NCBI GenBank assembly: GCA_016711265.1
Contig: JADJTI010000005.1
Coordinates: forward strand, 248,001-312,000
Length of the DNA: 64,000 nucleotides
Reading direction: 5' to 3'
Source: Austwickia sp.
GTDB lineage: Bacteria; Actinomycetota; Actinomycetes; Actinomycetales; Dermatophilaceae
Part shown: positions 40,393 to 49,326 of the stretch, piece after piece
Layout: the number at the start of each line of letters is the position of its first letter
Numbering within the stretch: the stretch's first letter is position 1
Translations under genes and position numbers: made by a program
The notes under the pieces: model-generated
Database searches by the model: none
Seen by the model: only the letters and a program-made list of their open reading frames with translations
Told to the model about the DNA's origin: nothing

Positions 40393-41294
40393 CGCCGCTG
40401 ACCGTAGGGCAGGCGTTGCGGGTCGTGGCTGGCCGCCTCGAAACGGCCGGGGTGGCGGCGCCGCTGGCCGATGCGAGTCTGCTGCTGGGTCATGTCCTGT
40501 GCCTGGGGTTCGGGGAGGTGGCCGCGGCCGCCGCCCTGGGCCGAGCCTTGACCGAGTCGCAGGCCGCTGACCTGGAGGAGCTGACCCGGCGGCGCGTCGA
40601 GCGGGTGCCCCTGCAGCATCTGACCGGTGTGGCCGGGTTCCGCACGCTGACGTTGCGGGTCGGCCCGGGGGTCTTCGTGCCGCGTCCGGAGTCGGAGATC
40701 ACCGCGCAATGGGCGATCGACCTGCTGGGGCGGCGACCCCGGTCGGCATCCGCCCCGGTGGTCGTTGACCTGTGCACCGGCAGTGGGGCCATCGCGCTGG
40801 CGGTCGCCACGGAGGTGCCCGAGGCAACCGTGTACGCCGTCGAGGTGTCCCCGCAGGCCCGCGAGTATGCCGCAGACAACCTGGCCCGGTGCCCGGCCGG
40901 CGCCCGGGTGCGGTTGATCGCCGGGGACGCCCGCGAGGCATTACCCGAACTGGCCGCGCTCGAAGGTGCGGTGGACGTCGTGACCTGCAACCCGCCGTAC
41001 ATCCCCCCCGACGGCGTGCCGGTCGACCCCGAAGTGCGCGATCACGACCCGCCGCTGGCGCTGTACGGCGGAGGACCCGACGGCCTGGAGCTGCCGGTCG
41101 CGTTGGCGGCCCGGGCGCGCCGGCTGCTGGCGCCGGACGGCTGGCTGATCATGGAGCATGGCGACGGCCAGTGGCCGGCGCTGTCCGCGGCGTTGGCCGG
41201 TCAGGGCTGGGCTGAGCTGGCCGATCATCCGGACCTGGCCGGACGTTCCCGGGTCCTGACCGCGCGGGAACAGGGCCTGCCTGCCCCTCGTTGA
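40389..41294 (+). CDS. prmC: release factor glutamine methyltransferase
   Basis: 301 residues. The N-terminal helical domain recognises the release factor. The class I methyltransferase domain has VVDLCTGSGAIALAVA (SAM binding), FVPRPESE, and the catalytic NPPY in VVTCNPPYIPPD. It methylates the glutamine of the GGQ loop in RF1 and RF2 using S-adenosylmethionine. The ATG overlaps the prfA stop, the standard prfA-prmC operon. Confidence 0.95.
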   Translation: MTPLTVGQALRVVAGRLETAGVAAPLADASLLLGHVLCLGFGEVAAAAALGRALTESQAADLEELTRRRVERVPLQHLTGVAGFRTLTLRVGPGVFVPRPESEITAQWAIDLLGRRPRSASAPVVVDLCTGSGAIALAVATEVPEATVYAVEVSPQAREYAADNLARCPAGARVRLIAGDAREALPELAALEGAVDVVTCNPPYIPPDGVPVDPEVRDHDPPLALYGGGPDGLELPVALAARARRLLAPDGWLIMEHGDGQWPALSAALAGQGWAELADHPDLAGRSRVLTAREQGLPAPR

Positions 41295-41331
41295 CGCTGC
41301 GGACGGCCCGGAGATCGAAAGGATGTCAGCC

Positions 41332-41979
41332 ATGGGATTTTTCGACCGGCTGTTCGGCCGGGCTCGGGGCGAGCAGCCGCAGTCCTACCAGCCGGGCGGA
41401 GCCTGGCCGGGTTTCCCCGGGCCCGCGCCCTACGGTCAGCGTGATCGCGGCCCGCAGGATCGCCCGGGCAGCGCTGACGAGCAGGCGGTCCGGCGTTATC
41501 AGTACCTGCTGGCCACGGCCCCGCCGGAGCGGATCGAGCAGGCGCACGAGGAGGCGTTCGCCCAGCTGACTCCCCAGCAGCGCCAGCTGGTGTTGCAGCA
41601 GCTGGCGACGGTCAACCCGAGTGAGCGCCCCGCCGATGATTCGCCGCGCAGCCTGGCCCGGTACGCCACGCGCACGGAAATGCGCAACCCGGGAACCCTG
41701 ACCCGCACGCTGGGCACCGCCGGCGGGATGGGGATGGGCGGCATGCTGCTGACGACCATGGCCGGGGCGTTCATCGGTACGGCGATCGCCTCGGAGATGT
41801 TCGAGAACGACGGATTCATGGACTGGGACACCGGTGGCGACGCAGGGTTCGGCGGGGAGGCGGCAGCCGGTGACATCGGCAATGACGTCGGCGGGGACGT
41901 CGGCGGGGACGTCGGCTTCTTCGGGGGCGGTGAATTTAGCGGTGGTGACTTCGGTGGCGGCGATTTCGGGGGCTTCTGA
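41332..41979 (+). CDS. uncharacterised protein with Gly/Asp-rich C-terminal tail
   Basis: 215 residues. It opens MGFFDRLFGRARG (amphipathic), then has a Pro/Gly/Gln-rich stretch and a helical middle with LLATAPPERIEQAHEEAFAQLTPQQR and LQQLATVNPSER. A single hydrophobic glycine-rich segment, GMLLTTMAGAFIGTAIA (about 135-152), precedes a tail of repeated G-D-F/V-G units ending GGDFGGGDFGGF. Similar proteins occur widely in actinobacteria without an assigned role. The ATG at 41332 has GAAAGGA upstream; one 9 bases earlier is too close to that site. It lies 37 bp after prmC and may be in the same transcript. Function unknown; membrane association is likely. Confidence 0.75.
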   Translation: MGFFDRLFGRARGEQPQSYQPGGAWPGFPGPAPYGQRDRGPQDRPGSADEQAVRRYQYLLATAPPERIEQAHEEAFAQLTPQQRQLVLQQLATVNPSERPADDSPRSLARYATRTEMRNPGTLTRTLGTAGGMGMGGMLLTTMAGAFIGTAIASEMFENDGFMDWDTGGDAGFGGEAAAGDIGNDVGGDVGGDVGFFGGGEFSGGDFGGGDFGGF

Positions 41980-42037
41980 GCGCGACCACCCCAGCCACGC
42001 CGCCCGGGCCTGCTCACCCGCTGACCCGCGCAACTCA

Positions 42038-42043
42038 TAGGAT
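42038..42043 (+). promoter_or_regulatory. leaderless -10 box of the Sua5-type gene
   Basis: TAGGAT ends 7 bases before the ATG at 42051, with no ribosome binding site between. Confidence 0.5.
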
Positions 42044-42050
42044 CGCGAGC

Positions 42051-42773
42051 ATGAGCCCGGTGTACGACGTCCTCTCCAGCACGGGTCGTACCGAGGGCGT
42101 CCAAGCGGCGGTCGACGCCGTACGCCGGGGCGAACTCATCGTGCTGCCTACCGACACCGTCTATGGCGTCGGCGCCGACGCCTTCGATCCGGTGGCCGTC
42201 CAGCGCTTGCTGGAGGCCAAGGGGCGCGGCCGCCAGCAGCCGCCGCCGGTGCTGGTGGCCGACGTTCGCACGCTGGACGCGCTGGCCGTGGAGGTGCCGG
42301 AGTACGCCCGTGCCCTGGTGGCGCGGTATTGGCCGGGGCCGCTGACGGTGGTCGTGCGGGCTCAGCCGTCGCTGGCGTGGGATCTGGGGGACACCAACGG
42401 CACGGTGGCGCTGCGGATGCCCGATCAGGAGCTCGCGTTGGAACTGCTGACGCAGACCGGGCCGCTGGCCGTCAGCAGCGCCAACCGGACCGGAGCGCCG
42501 GCAGCGCAAACCGTGGTTCAGGCGGCGACCCAGTTGGGTGCCGCGGTCGAGGTGTACCTCGACGGCGGGGCCGTGCACGGGTCGCCGGAGGCCGGTGGTG
42601 CGGCGGTGGCCTCGACGATCGTGGACTGCACCCGCGAACGCCCGGTCGTGCTCCGGCCGGGACCGATCAGCGTCGCCGAGGTCCAGGCCTGCGCGGATGA
42701 GCTTGCGCCCGGCTCCCCGGCGGCTCCGGACGCCGACTTCCCGGGCGCCCCTTCCGGGGTCCCGGAGGGCTAG
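42051..42773 (+). CDS. L-threonylcarbamoyladenylate synthase (Sua5/YrdC/TsaC)
   Basis: 240 residues of the YrdC fold. VRRGELIVLPTDTVYGVGADAF, KGRGRQQPPPVLVADV, YWPGPLTVVVRA, VALRMPDQELALELL and GPLAVSSANRTGAPA give the ATP- and threonine-binding surface. It makes threonylcarbamoyl-AMP from threonine, bicarbonate and ATP for the t6A modification of tRNAs that read ANN codons. There is no full Sua5 C-terminal domain, only a short Pro-rich tail. The next gene starts on the last base of the stop codon. A TAGGAT box 7 bases before the ATG suggests a leaderless message. Confidence 0.93.
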   Translation: MSPVYDVLSSTGRTEGVQAAVDAVRRGELIVLPTDTVYGVGADAFDPVAVQRLLEAKGRGRQQPPPVLVADVRTLDALAVEVPEYARALVARYWPGPLTVVVRAQPSLAWDLGDTNGTVALRMPDQELALELLTQTGPLAVSSANRTGAPAAQTVVQAATQLGAAVEVYLDGGAVHGSPEAGGAAVASTIVDCTRERPVVLRPGPISVAEVQACADELAPGSPAAPDADFPGAPSGVPEG

Positions 42774-43882
42774 TGCGCGAGTACCTGCTGGTGTGCGTCC
42801 TGGCGGCGGCGGTGACCTATGCGTTAACGCCGCTGGCCCGCTACACCGCGATCCGGGTAGGGGCGATCACCGCCGTACGGGCCAGAGATGTCCACGCCAC
42901 CCCGATCCCGCGGCTGGGTGGCCTGGCGATCCTGGCGGGATTCTGGGCGGCCTGCGGGTTGGCGTATCGACTACCGCACCTATCGCAGATCTACAGCGGC
43001 CCCGAAATCCGCGGAGTCCTCATCGGCGCCACCCTGATCACGGCGGTCGGCGCGCTGGACGACATCCGGGAGCTGGATTGGCTGACCAAGCTGGCGGGGC
43101 AGGTTATCGCCGCCGGAGCCATGGCCTTCTTCGGCGTTCAATTGTTGTCGGTGCCGCTGTTCGGGGTGACCGTGCTGCCCGGGCCTGTGCTGATGGCCCT
43201 CACGATCGGGATCGTCCTGGTGGCCACGAACGCGGTCAACTTCATCGACGGCCTGGACGGACTGGCGGCTGGCATCGTGGCCATCGCCTCGCTGGCCTTC
43301 TTTCTGTACGCCTACCAACTCTCCTATACGTACAACCCGCCCAACGTGTTTTCGACGGCCACGTTCGTGACGGCCGCACTCCTCGGCTGTTGTATCGGCT
43401 TTCTGCCACACAACTTCAATCCGGCACGACTGTTCATGGGCGACTCCGGCGCCCTGTTGTTGGGGCAGCTGTTGGCCGCCGCCACGGTGTCCATGGTGGG
43501 TAGCGTCGATCCGACGGCGGAGGTCGGCGGGAACGCCCAGGTCGCGTTGTTCTTGCCGATCGTCCTACCGCTGGCGGTGATGAGCCTGCCGCTGCTCGAC
43601 ATGACCCTCGCGGTGGTTCGCCGGACCCGCGCCGGCATGAGGCCCTGGCATCCCGACACCCAGCACCTGCAGCACCGGATGCTGCAGATCGGGCATTCGC
43701 ACCGGGGCGCGGTGCTTCTGCTCTACCTCTGGGCGGCCATCGTGGCCTTCGGGGCGGTCTCCTATGCCTTCGTCGACGGGGTCTGGCCGCTGGTGGCGAT
43801 CAGCGCGGCGACGATCGGCGCGCTCTGGCTCACCCGGTACCTGCCGCGGTGGCTCGACGGCCGCACCCGCTCCCGGGGATAA
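42773..43882 (+). CDS. polyprenyl-phosphate GlcNAc-1-phosphate transferase (WecA/MraY family)
   Basis: 369 residues with ten to eleven membrane helices. The conserved cytoplasmic loops are visible: GALDDIRELDWLTKL (the DD motif), NAVNFIDGLDGLAAG, RLFMGDSGALLLG and the HHHR-like HLQHRMLQIGHSHR. It transfers a sugar-1-phosphate from UDP-sugar to decaprenyl phosphate. In actinobacteria this genomic position beside atpI is occupied by the WecA/Rfe-type enzyme that begins arabinogalactan or wall-polymer linkage, rather than MraY. The GTG start overlaps the stop of the preceding gene by one base. Confidence 0.9.
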   Translation: MREYLLVCVLAAAVTYALTPLARYTAIRVGAITAVRARDVHATPIPRLGGLAILAGFWAACGLAYRLPHLSQIYSGPEIRGVLIGATLITAVGALDDIRELDWLTKLAGQVIAAGAMAFFGVQLLSVPLFGVTVLPGPVLMALTIGIVLVATNAVNFIDGLDGLAAGIVAIASLAFFLYAYQLSYTYNPPNVFSTATFVTAALLGCCIGFLPHNFNPARLFMGDSGALLLGQLLAAATVSMVGSVDPTAEVGGNAQVALFLPIVLPLAVMSLPLLDMTLAVVRRTRAGMRPWHPDTQHLQHRMLQIGHSHRGAVLLLYLWAAIVAFGAVSYAFVDGVWPLVAISAATIGALWLTRYLPRWLDGRTRSRG

Positions 43883-43964
43883 GCTCACCCGCATCGTCAG
43901 CCGCGGACACCCAGGTTGTGCTGCCCGTGCCCACCCGGCTCCTGGTCCATGACAGGCTGGGCGC

Positions 43965-44420
43965 GTGAGTCAGCCACCCCACACCCGCCCCCCGCGGCGG
44001 GATCTGCGCGCCGTGCTGGCCGACCGGACCGGGGTGCCCTCGATGCTGAAGTGGGCGCTGCTGCCCAACGGGGTGGCGCTGATCGCGGGGACCCTGATCA
44101 GCCTGCTGCTGGGACCGCCCGGGGCGGCGTGGTCCTTCGCCGTCGCCGTTGCCGTGGTGGGCGTCTTCTTTGCGCTGGGCATCTTGGTGCTGATCCGGCT
44201 CCTGGCCGGCCCTGCCGAGTTCGCCCTGGCAGCCGCGATGGGGGTGTACGTCGCCCAGCTGAGCCTCGTGTTCGGCGTCCTCCTGGTGCTTCGTCAGGCG
44301 TCGTGGCTGCACCTGAATGCGTTCGCCGCAGGGGCCATCGGCGCCACCATTTTGTGGCAGGCTGGCCTGGTGGAAGGGCTGCGACGGGCCCGACAGCCCG
44401 TCTACTCGCCACCTGTGTAG
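43965..44420 (+). CDS. AtpI-like membrane protein of the ATP synthase operon
   Basis: 151 residues with four hydrophobic segments (about 33-52, 58-80, 88-110, 118-135) and a basic Pro/Arg start. Size, membrane pattern and position immediately before the ATP synthase genes match AtpI, an accessory that helps c-ring assembly or magnesium supply and is not essential for activity. Sequence within the family is weakly conserved, so the call rests on context. GTG start without a clear ribosome binding site. Confidence 0.75.
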   Translation: MSQPPHTRPPRRDLRAVLADRTGVPSMLKWALLPNGVALIAGTLISLLLGPPGAAWSFAVAVAVVGVFFALGILVLIRLLAGPAEFALAAAMGVYVAQLSLVFGVLLVLRQASWLHLNAFAAGAIGATILWQAGLVEGLRRARQPVYSPPV

Positions 44421-44485
44421 CGATCACGATGCGGCGACGCTGCCAGCCCCCGACCGCGACGACGAGGCCGAAGGGAGTGACAGTG

Positions 44486-44728
44486 ATGTCCACCACAAAA
44501 CCCTTTGGCGAACCCGCGAAGAACGACGCGGGCCCTGTTGACAGCAGACCCCAGGGTGACGTCTACACCGGCGTGATCTCACGACTCTTGGCCGGACCCC
44601 TCGGGATCGGCGGGCTCGGCTGGGCATTGGACGAATGGCTGCATACGTCGTTCCTCCTGCCGTGCGGAATTCTCCTGGGGATGGCCTTGGCGCTTTACGT
44701 GATCTGGCTCCGGTACGGTACGTCATGA
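44486..44728 (+). CDS. AtpZ/AtpI-family small membrane protein
   Basis: 80 residues. A polar N-terminus (MSTTKPFGEPAKND) leads into a two-helix hairpin with GLGWALDEWLHTSFLLPCGILLGMALALYVIW. The Gly-rich first helix and the D-x-W-L-x-T turn fit the AtpZ/F1Fo-ATPase subunit I family, proposed to bind divalent cations with AtpI. The ATG has GGGAG 8 bases upstream; in-frame GTG codons lie just before it. It sits between the AtpI-like gene and atpB, giving two such accessories in one operon. Confidence 0.78.
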   Translation: MSTTKPFGEPAKNDAGPVDSRPQGDVYTGVISRLLAGPLGIGGLGWALDEWLHTSFLLPCGILLGMALALYVIWLRYGTS

Positions 44729-44823
44729 GTGACACACATGAGTGACACGAGTGATGGCCTGAGCCGGGTCGGGACGTGGCGCATTGGTCGCCCGGACGAA
44801 ACGACCGTGAACGAGGAGAAGCT

Positions 44824-45633
44824 GTGAGCCTGATCATGGTGGGCACAGCGGCGCCAATCCTGGCCGCTGAGGGTGAGGGGCACTTCCCGCCCAAAGCCGA
44901 GGACTTCTGGCTCCCACTGTGGCAAGTCGGTGGCTTCTGGATCACCCGTCCGATGCTGCTGGTCGCGATTTCCGTGCTCGTCCTCTGTACCTGGCTCTTG
45001 ATGGCGACTCGTCGGCTCTCCGTCGTGCCCAGCAAGGGTCAGTGGATCACCGAGCAGGTATACGACTTCGTGCGTAACGGCGTGGCCAAGGACATGATCG
45101 GCAGCCACGACTTCAAGCCGTTCGTGCCCTTCCTCTTTTCCCTGTTCGTGTTCATCCTGTGCAACAACTGGTTCGGTATCATCCCGTTCCTGCAATTGCC
45201 TACGATGAGCCGCATCGGTTTCCCGATTGCCTTGGTCCTGCTGGTGTACATCGTTTACCACGCCGTCGGTATCAAGCGTAAGGGCCTTGGCGGATACTTC
45301 AGCGGGATGGTTCCCGGAGGGCTTCCCGGGTGGATCAAGCCGGTCATTTTCTTCCTTGAAGTACTGACGTACTTCATCATTCGGCCTTTGACTCTTGCCC
45401 TCCGGCTTTTCGGCAACATGTTTGCCGGCCACATGCTCCTGGTCGTGTTTATCGTCGGCGGCTATGAGTTGCTGATCAACCCCGATGTGATGATGAAGCT
45501 CGTCGCTATTCCGACCTACCTGCTCGCCTTCGTCATGACCATCTTCGAGGCCCTGGTGCAGTTCCTCCAGGCGTACGTCTTCACGCTGTTGGCCGCCTCG
45601 TACATCGCCGACTCGGTCGCCGAGCACCACTAG
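44824..45633 (+). CDS. atpB: ATP synthase Fo subunit a
   Basis: 269 residues with five to six membrane helices. The conserved helix with the essential arginine is LTLALRLFGNMFAGHMLL, and the C-terminal helix has EALVQFLQAYVFTLLAASYI. It forms the proton half-channels against the c-ring. The GTG has GAGGAG 6 bases upstream; a 16-residue longer reading is unlikely. A short hydrophilic start (APILAAEGEGHFPPKAEDFW) precedes helix one. First structural gene of the operon after the two accessory genes. Confidence 0.96.
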   Translation: MSLIMVGTAAPILAAEGEGHFPPKAEDFWLPLWQVGGFWITRPMLLVAISVLVLCTWLLMATRRLSVVPSKGQWITEQVYDFVRNGVAKDMIGSHDFKPFVPFLFSLFVFILCNNWFGIIPFLQLPTMSRIGFPIALVLLVYIVYHAVGIKRKGLGGYFSGMVPGGLPGWIKPVIFFLEVLTYFIIRPLTLALRLFGNMFAGHMLLVVFIVGGYELLINPDVMMKLVAIPTYLLAFVMTIFEALVQFLQAYVFTLLAASYIADSVAEHH

Positions 45634-45744
45634 CCTTCGCTGTCGGTGGGTGTCGACCCGAGCCCGCCGTAGCGCCGACACAACTGCAGAACACCGAAAT
45701 CGCCCGGTCAGCCGTCGGGCGGCACACCAAGAAAGAGGACAATC

Positions 45745-45954
45745 GTGACTGGCAACCTGAACCTGCTTGGCTACGGCCTCTCTGCCATCGGCCCGGCCAT
45801 CGCCGTCGGTCTCATCTTCGCCGCCTACATCAACGGCGTTGCCCGCCAGCCCGAGGCACGGACCCTGCTGCAGCCCATCGCCATCCTCGGCTTCGCCCTC
45901 GCAGAGGCGCTTGCCATCTTCGGTCTGGTGCTCTTCTTCATCTCCCCGAAGTGA
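45745..45954 (+). CDS. atpE: ATP synthase Fo subunit c
   Basis: 69 residues, two membrane helices joined by the polar loop ARQPEA. The proton-carrying carboxylate is Glu54 in LAEALAIFGLVL. The second helix has no Glu/Gln pair of the sodium-binding form, so proton coupling is expected. The first helix keeps the small-residue packing needed for the c-ring. GTG start after AGAAAGAGG. Confidence 0.96.
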   Translation: MTGNLNLLGYGLSAIGPAIAVGLIFAAYINGVARQPEARTLLQPIAILGFALAEALAIFGLVLFFISPK

Positions 45955-46009
45955 CCACGCCTGCCGGCACCAACCGCCCGTGAGGGCATGAGTCACTGAG
46001 GAGATGACC

Positions 46010-46618
46010 GTGCAGCAAGTGGCCAGCTCGTGGTCGAGCGTGTTGTTGACCGCTGGAGGCAGCGCTGAGGCTGACCCGTCGGCGAGTCTGCCGATCCTGC
46101 CGTACCTGCCCGAGTTGGTTTTCGGGCTGATCGCGTTCGGCATCCTGTATGCCGTCATCGCCAAGAAGGTCTTCCCTGCGCTGGAGAAGGTGTACGCCGA
46201 GCGGGCGGCCGCCATCGAAGGCGGCATGGACAAGGCCGAGCAGGCCCAACGGGAGGCGCAGGCCACCAAGGCCGAGTACGAGGCCAAGCTGGCCGAGGCG
46301 CGGACCGAGGCGGCCCGGCTGCGGGAAGAGGCCCGAGAGCAGGGCGCGACCATCGTCGCGGAGATGCGCGGTCAGGCTCAGGAAGAGGCGGCGCGGATCC
46401 TCGATTCGGCTCAGCGCCAGATCGCGGCCGAGCGCCAACAGGCCATGACCTCTCTGCGCGCCGACGTTGGGCAATTGTCCACCGATCTGGCAAGCAGGAT
46501 CGTGGGGGAGTCGCTGCAGTCGCAAGCTCGCCAGTCCGGCATCGTCGAGCGGTTCCTGGCCGCACTGGAGGCCGGCGAGATCAGGCCGCAGTCCATGTCC
46601 GATCGGACGGATCGCTGA
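46010..46618 (+). CDS. atpF: ATP synthase Fo subunit b
   Basis: 202 residues. One membrane helix (ELVFGLIAFGILYAVIAKKVFP, about 35-56) precedes a long Ala/Glu/Gln/Arg-rich coiled coil that forms the peripheral stalk. I chose the GTG at 46010 because GAGGAG lies exactly 6 bases before it; the ATG two codons earlier abuts that site. The stop shares a base with the atpH start. A short extracytoplasmic N-terminus is normal here. Confidence 0.94.
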   Translation: MQQVASSWSSVLLTAGGSAEADPSASLPILPYLPELVFGLIAFGILYAVIAKKVFPALEKVYAERAAAIEGGMDKAEQAQREAQATKAEYEAKLAEARTEAARLREEAREQGATIVAEMRGQAQEEAARILDSAQRQIAAERQQAMTSLRADVGQLSTDLASRIVGESLQSQARQSGIVERFLAALEAGEIRPQSMSDRTDR

Positions 46619-47427
46619 TGGACGGCCCGTCGCGAGGTTCGTGGGGTCACGCGCTGACGGTGCTGCACGAGCACCAGTCCGCAACCGACCTGCGGGCGTT
46701 GGCTGCTGAGCTCTTTGCCATCGGGGAGGCCATCGACGCCAGCGCCAAACTCCGGCGTGCCCTGGCCGACCCGTCCCGGGATGCGTGGCCGAAGCGGGAG
46801 CTGGCGCGACGTCTGTTCGGATCGCGGGTCTCGGCGCCGGCCCTGGCTGTCCTGGAAGCGGCGGTTTCCGGCCGATGGTCCAACGACCGGGACATGATCG
46901 ATGCCCTCGAGCGGCTGGGCATCGACTCCGTCCTCGCGGCTGCCGAGGCGGACGGCCGGTTGGACCAGGTCGAAGAGGAGCTGTTCCGCTTCGAGCGCCT
47001 GGTGGCTGCCGATACCGGTCTGCGCGAGGCCCTCGGCAAACGGGATGTCAACCGTTCCCATAAGCAGCAGCTGATCACGCGGCTGCTGGACGGCAAGATC
47101 CTTCCGGAGACGCTCTGGTTGGCTCAGCGGCCGGTGTTGCACCCACGGGGTCGCAAGTACCAGGCCGCCATCTGGCGTCAACTCAGCATCGCGGCGGATC
47201 GGCGTCGTCAGATCACGGCCATCGTCACCAGCGCGATTGCGCTTGATGCGAGCCAGCGGGACCGGCTGGCCGTGGGGCTGTCCAAGGCCTACGGTCGGGA
47301 CGTCTTCGTTCAGGTGATCGTGAACCCCGCGGTGTTGGGCGGGATCCACGTCCGCGTGGGCGATGAGGTTGTGGATGGCACGATCCTGCGCCGGCTGGAG
47401 GATGCCCGGCGCGCGATGGGCACCTGA
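46618..47427 (+). CDS. atpH: ATP synthase F1 subunit delta
   Basis: 269 residues, the longer actinobacterial form. An N-terminal helical bundle with LRALAAELFAIGEAIDASAKL binds the top of alpha, and the C-terminal domain with VIVNPAVLGGIHVRVGDEVVDGTI is the family signature. It connects the peripheral stalk to F1. Its ATG overlaps the atpF stop by one base. A 202-bp gap to atpA follows, long for this operon. Confidence 0.95.
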   Translation: MDGPSRGSWGHALTVLHEHQSATDLRALAAELFAIGEAIDASAKLRRALADPSRDAWPKRELARRLFGSRVSAPALAVLEAAVSGRWSNDRDMIDALERLGIDSVLAAAEADGRLDQVEEELFRFERLVAADTGLREALGKRDVNRSHKQQLITRLLDGKILPETLWLAQRPVLHPRGRKYQAAIWRQLSIAADRRRQITAIVTSAIALDASQRDRLAVGLSKAYGRDVFVQVIVNPAVLGGIHVRVGDEVVDGTILRRLEDARRAMGT

Positions 47428-47477
47428 GCGTCGGCAAGCCCTGGCCTGATCGACAGGCCCGGACAACTGCACACCGG

Positions 47478-47496
47478 TTCCGGCGGTTTGCCGGAA
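47478..47496 (+). promoter_or_regulatory. hairpin in the atpH-atpA gap
   Basis: TTCCGGC-GGTTT-GCCGGAA forms a 7-bp perfect stem with a 5-base loop in the 202-bp gap. It could be an RNA processing or stability element that sets F1 versus Fo subunit ratios, or an attenuator. No gene was seen in the gap. Confidence 0.35.
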
Positions 47497-47629
47497 CGAC
47501 CGCACCACCTGCGCATCAGCCCGCTTCCGTCGGGACGGCTCACGCCACCTGTGGACCGACCGGATCAGCCGGGGCCAAGAGCAGGAGACCGTAGCAGCAC
47601 ACAGGCAGTCACGAGGAGAAGAGACGCTG

Positions 47630-49261
47630 ATGGCGGAGCTCACGATCCGTCCGGAGGAGATCCGGGACGCACTGAACAGTTTCGTTCAGTCCTACGAGCC
47701 CGACGCGGCCACCCGCGAAGAGGTCGGCCGGGTCACCGACGCCGGTGACGGCATCGCCCACGTCGAGGGACTGCCCTCGGCCATGACCAACGAACTGCTG
47801 CAGTTCGAGGACGGCACCCTGGGCCTGGCGCTGAACCTGGACGTTCACGAGATCGGTGTGGTCATCCTCGGTGACTTCTCCGGCATCGAGGAAGGCCAGC
47901 CGGTCAAGCGCACCGGCGAGGTGTTGTCGGTTCCGGTGGGCGACGCCTACCTGGGCCGGGTGGTCAACCCGTTGGGACAACCGATCGACGGCCTGGGCGA
48001 GATCGTCTGCCACGAGCGTCGCGAGCTGGAGCTGCAGGCCCCGAACGTGATGCAGCGCAAGTCCGTGCACGAGCCGCTGCAGACCGGCATCAAGGCTGTG
48101 GACTCGATGATCCCGATCGGGCGTGGTCAGCGCCAGCTGATCATCGGTGACCGCCAGACCGGTAAGACCACCGTTGCCGTCGACACGATTCTCAACCAGA
48201 AGCAGAACTGGGAATCGGGTGACCCGGACAAGCAGGTGCGCTGCATCTACGTGGCCATCGGCCAAAAGGGCTCCACGATTGCCTCCGTCCGCGGCACCCT
48301 GGACGAGGCGGGAGCGCTGGCCTACACCACGATCGTCGCGGCGCCGGCTTCGGACGCTGCAGGCTTCAAGTACCTCGCGCCGTACACCGGCTCCGCCATC
48401 GGCCAGCACTGGATGTACCAGGGCAAGCATGTCCTGATCATTTTCGATGACCTGTCCAAGCAGGCCGAGGCCTACCGCGCAGTCTCCCTACTGCTGCGCC
48501 TCCCTCCGGGCCGCGAGGCCTACCCCGGCGACGTCTTCTACCTGCACAGCCGTCTGCTGGAGCGCTGCGCGAAGCTGTCGGATGAGATGGGCCACGGTTC
48601 GATGACCGGTTTGCCGATTATCGAAACCAAGGCTGGTGACGTATCGGCGTACATCCCGACCAACGTCATTTCGATCACCGACGGGCAGATCTACCTCCAG
48701 GGCGACTTGTTCAACGCCAACGTCCGCCCCGCCATCGACGTCGGCATCTCGGTGTCCCGGGTCGGCGGTTCGGCCCAGATCAAGGCGATGAAAGAGGTCG
48801 CGGGCCGGCTCAAGCTGGACTTGGCCCAGTTCCGCGCCATGGAAGCCTTCGCGATGTTCGCCTCCGACCTGGACGCGGCCTCCCGCGCGCAGCTGGCGCG
48901 TGGTGCGCGGCTGGTGGAGCTGCTCAAGCAACCGCAGTCCTCCCCGATGCCGGTCGAAGAGCAGGTCGTCTCGGTGTGGTCGGGGACCTCCGGCCAGTTG
49001 GACCAGGTCGACGTGCAGGACGTCCGCCGGTTCGAGGCGGAGTTCCTGGACTACGTACGCCGCGAGCACGCCGGCATCCTCAACGGCATCCGGGAGACGC
49101 AGAAGCTCGGCGATGACGCGGTCAAGGCGCTGGAGAACGCGATGAAGTCGTTCAAGCAGCAGTTCCGGCCGAGCGAGGGCTCATTGATCGCGGTCGAGGA
49201 GGAGCACGAGGCCCTGGAGTCCCACGAGGTCGACCAAGAGAAGATCGTCCGCCAGCGATGA
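47630..49261 (+). CDS. atpA: ATP synthase F1 subunit alpha
   Basis: 543 residues. Walker A is IIGDRQTGKTTVAVDT, and the alpha signature PAIDVGISVSRVGGSAQ is near residue 365. The beta-barrel N-terminus and C-terminal helical bundle are complete, and the end is a Glu-rich tail of about 25 residues. It holds the non-catalytic nucleotide sites and the arginine finger (VGGSAQ region). ATG with GAGGAG 10 bases upstream. Confidence 0.97.
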   Translation: MAELTIRPEEIRDALNSFVQSYEPDAATREEVGRVTDAGDGIAHVEGLPSAMTNELLQFEDGTLGLALNLDVHEIGVVILGDFSGIEEGQPVKRTGEVLSVPVGDAYLGRVVNPLGQPIDGLGEIVCHERRELELQAPNVMQRKSVHEPLQTGIKAVDSMIPIGRGQRQLIIGDRQTGKTTVAVDTILNQKQNWESGDPDKQVRCIYVAIGQKGSTIASVRGTLDEAGALAYTTIVAAPASDAAGFKYLAPYTGSAIGQHWMYQGKHVLIIFDDLSKQAEAYRAVSLLLRLPPGREAYPGDVFYLHSRLLERCAKLSDEMGHGSMTGLPIIETKAGDVSAYIPTNVISITDGQIYLQGDLFNANVRPAIDVGISVSRVGGSAQIKAMKEVAGRLKLDLAQFRAMEAFAMFASDLDAASRAQLARGARLVELLKQPQSSPMPVEEQVVSVWSGTSGQLDQVDVQDVRRFEAEFLDYVRREHAGILNGIRETQKLGDDAVKALENAMKSFKQQFRPSEGSLIAVEEEHEALESHEVDQEKIVRQR

Positions 49262-49326
49262 TCCACCACCGCTCGCGCTGACGAGCGTGCGCACGAGATA
49301 GTCCAGACAGGGAGAGGCGGAAACGT

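Noticed and set aside
44726..44760. ATGAGTGACAC tandem repeat before atpB
   Set aside because: Only two copies of 11 bases; probably a local duplication of the gene end, with no evident function.
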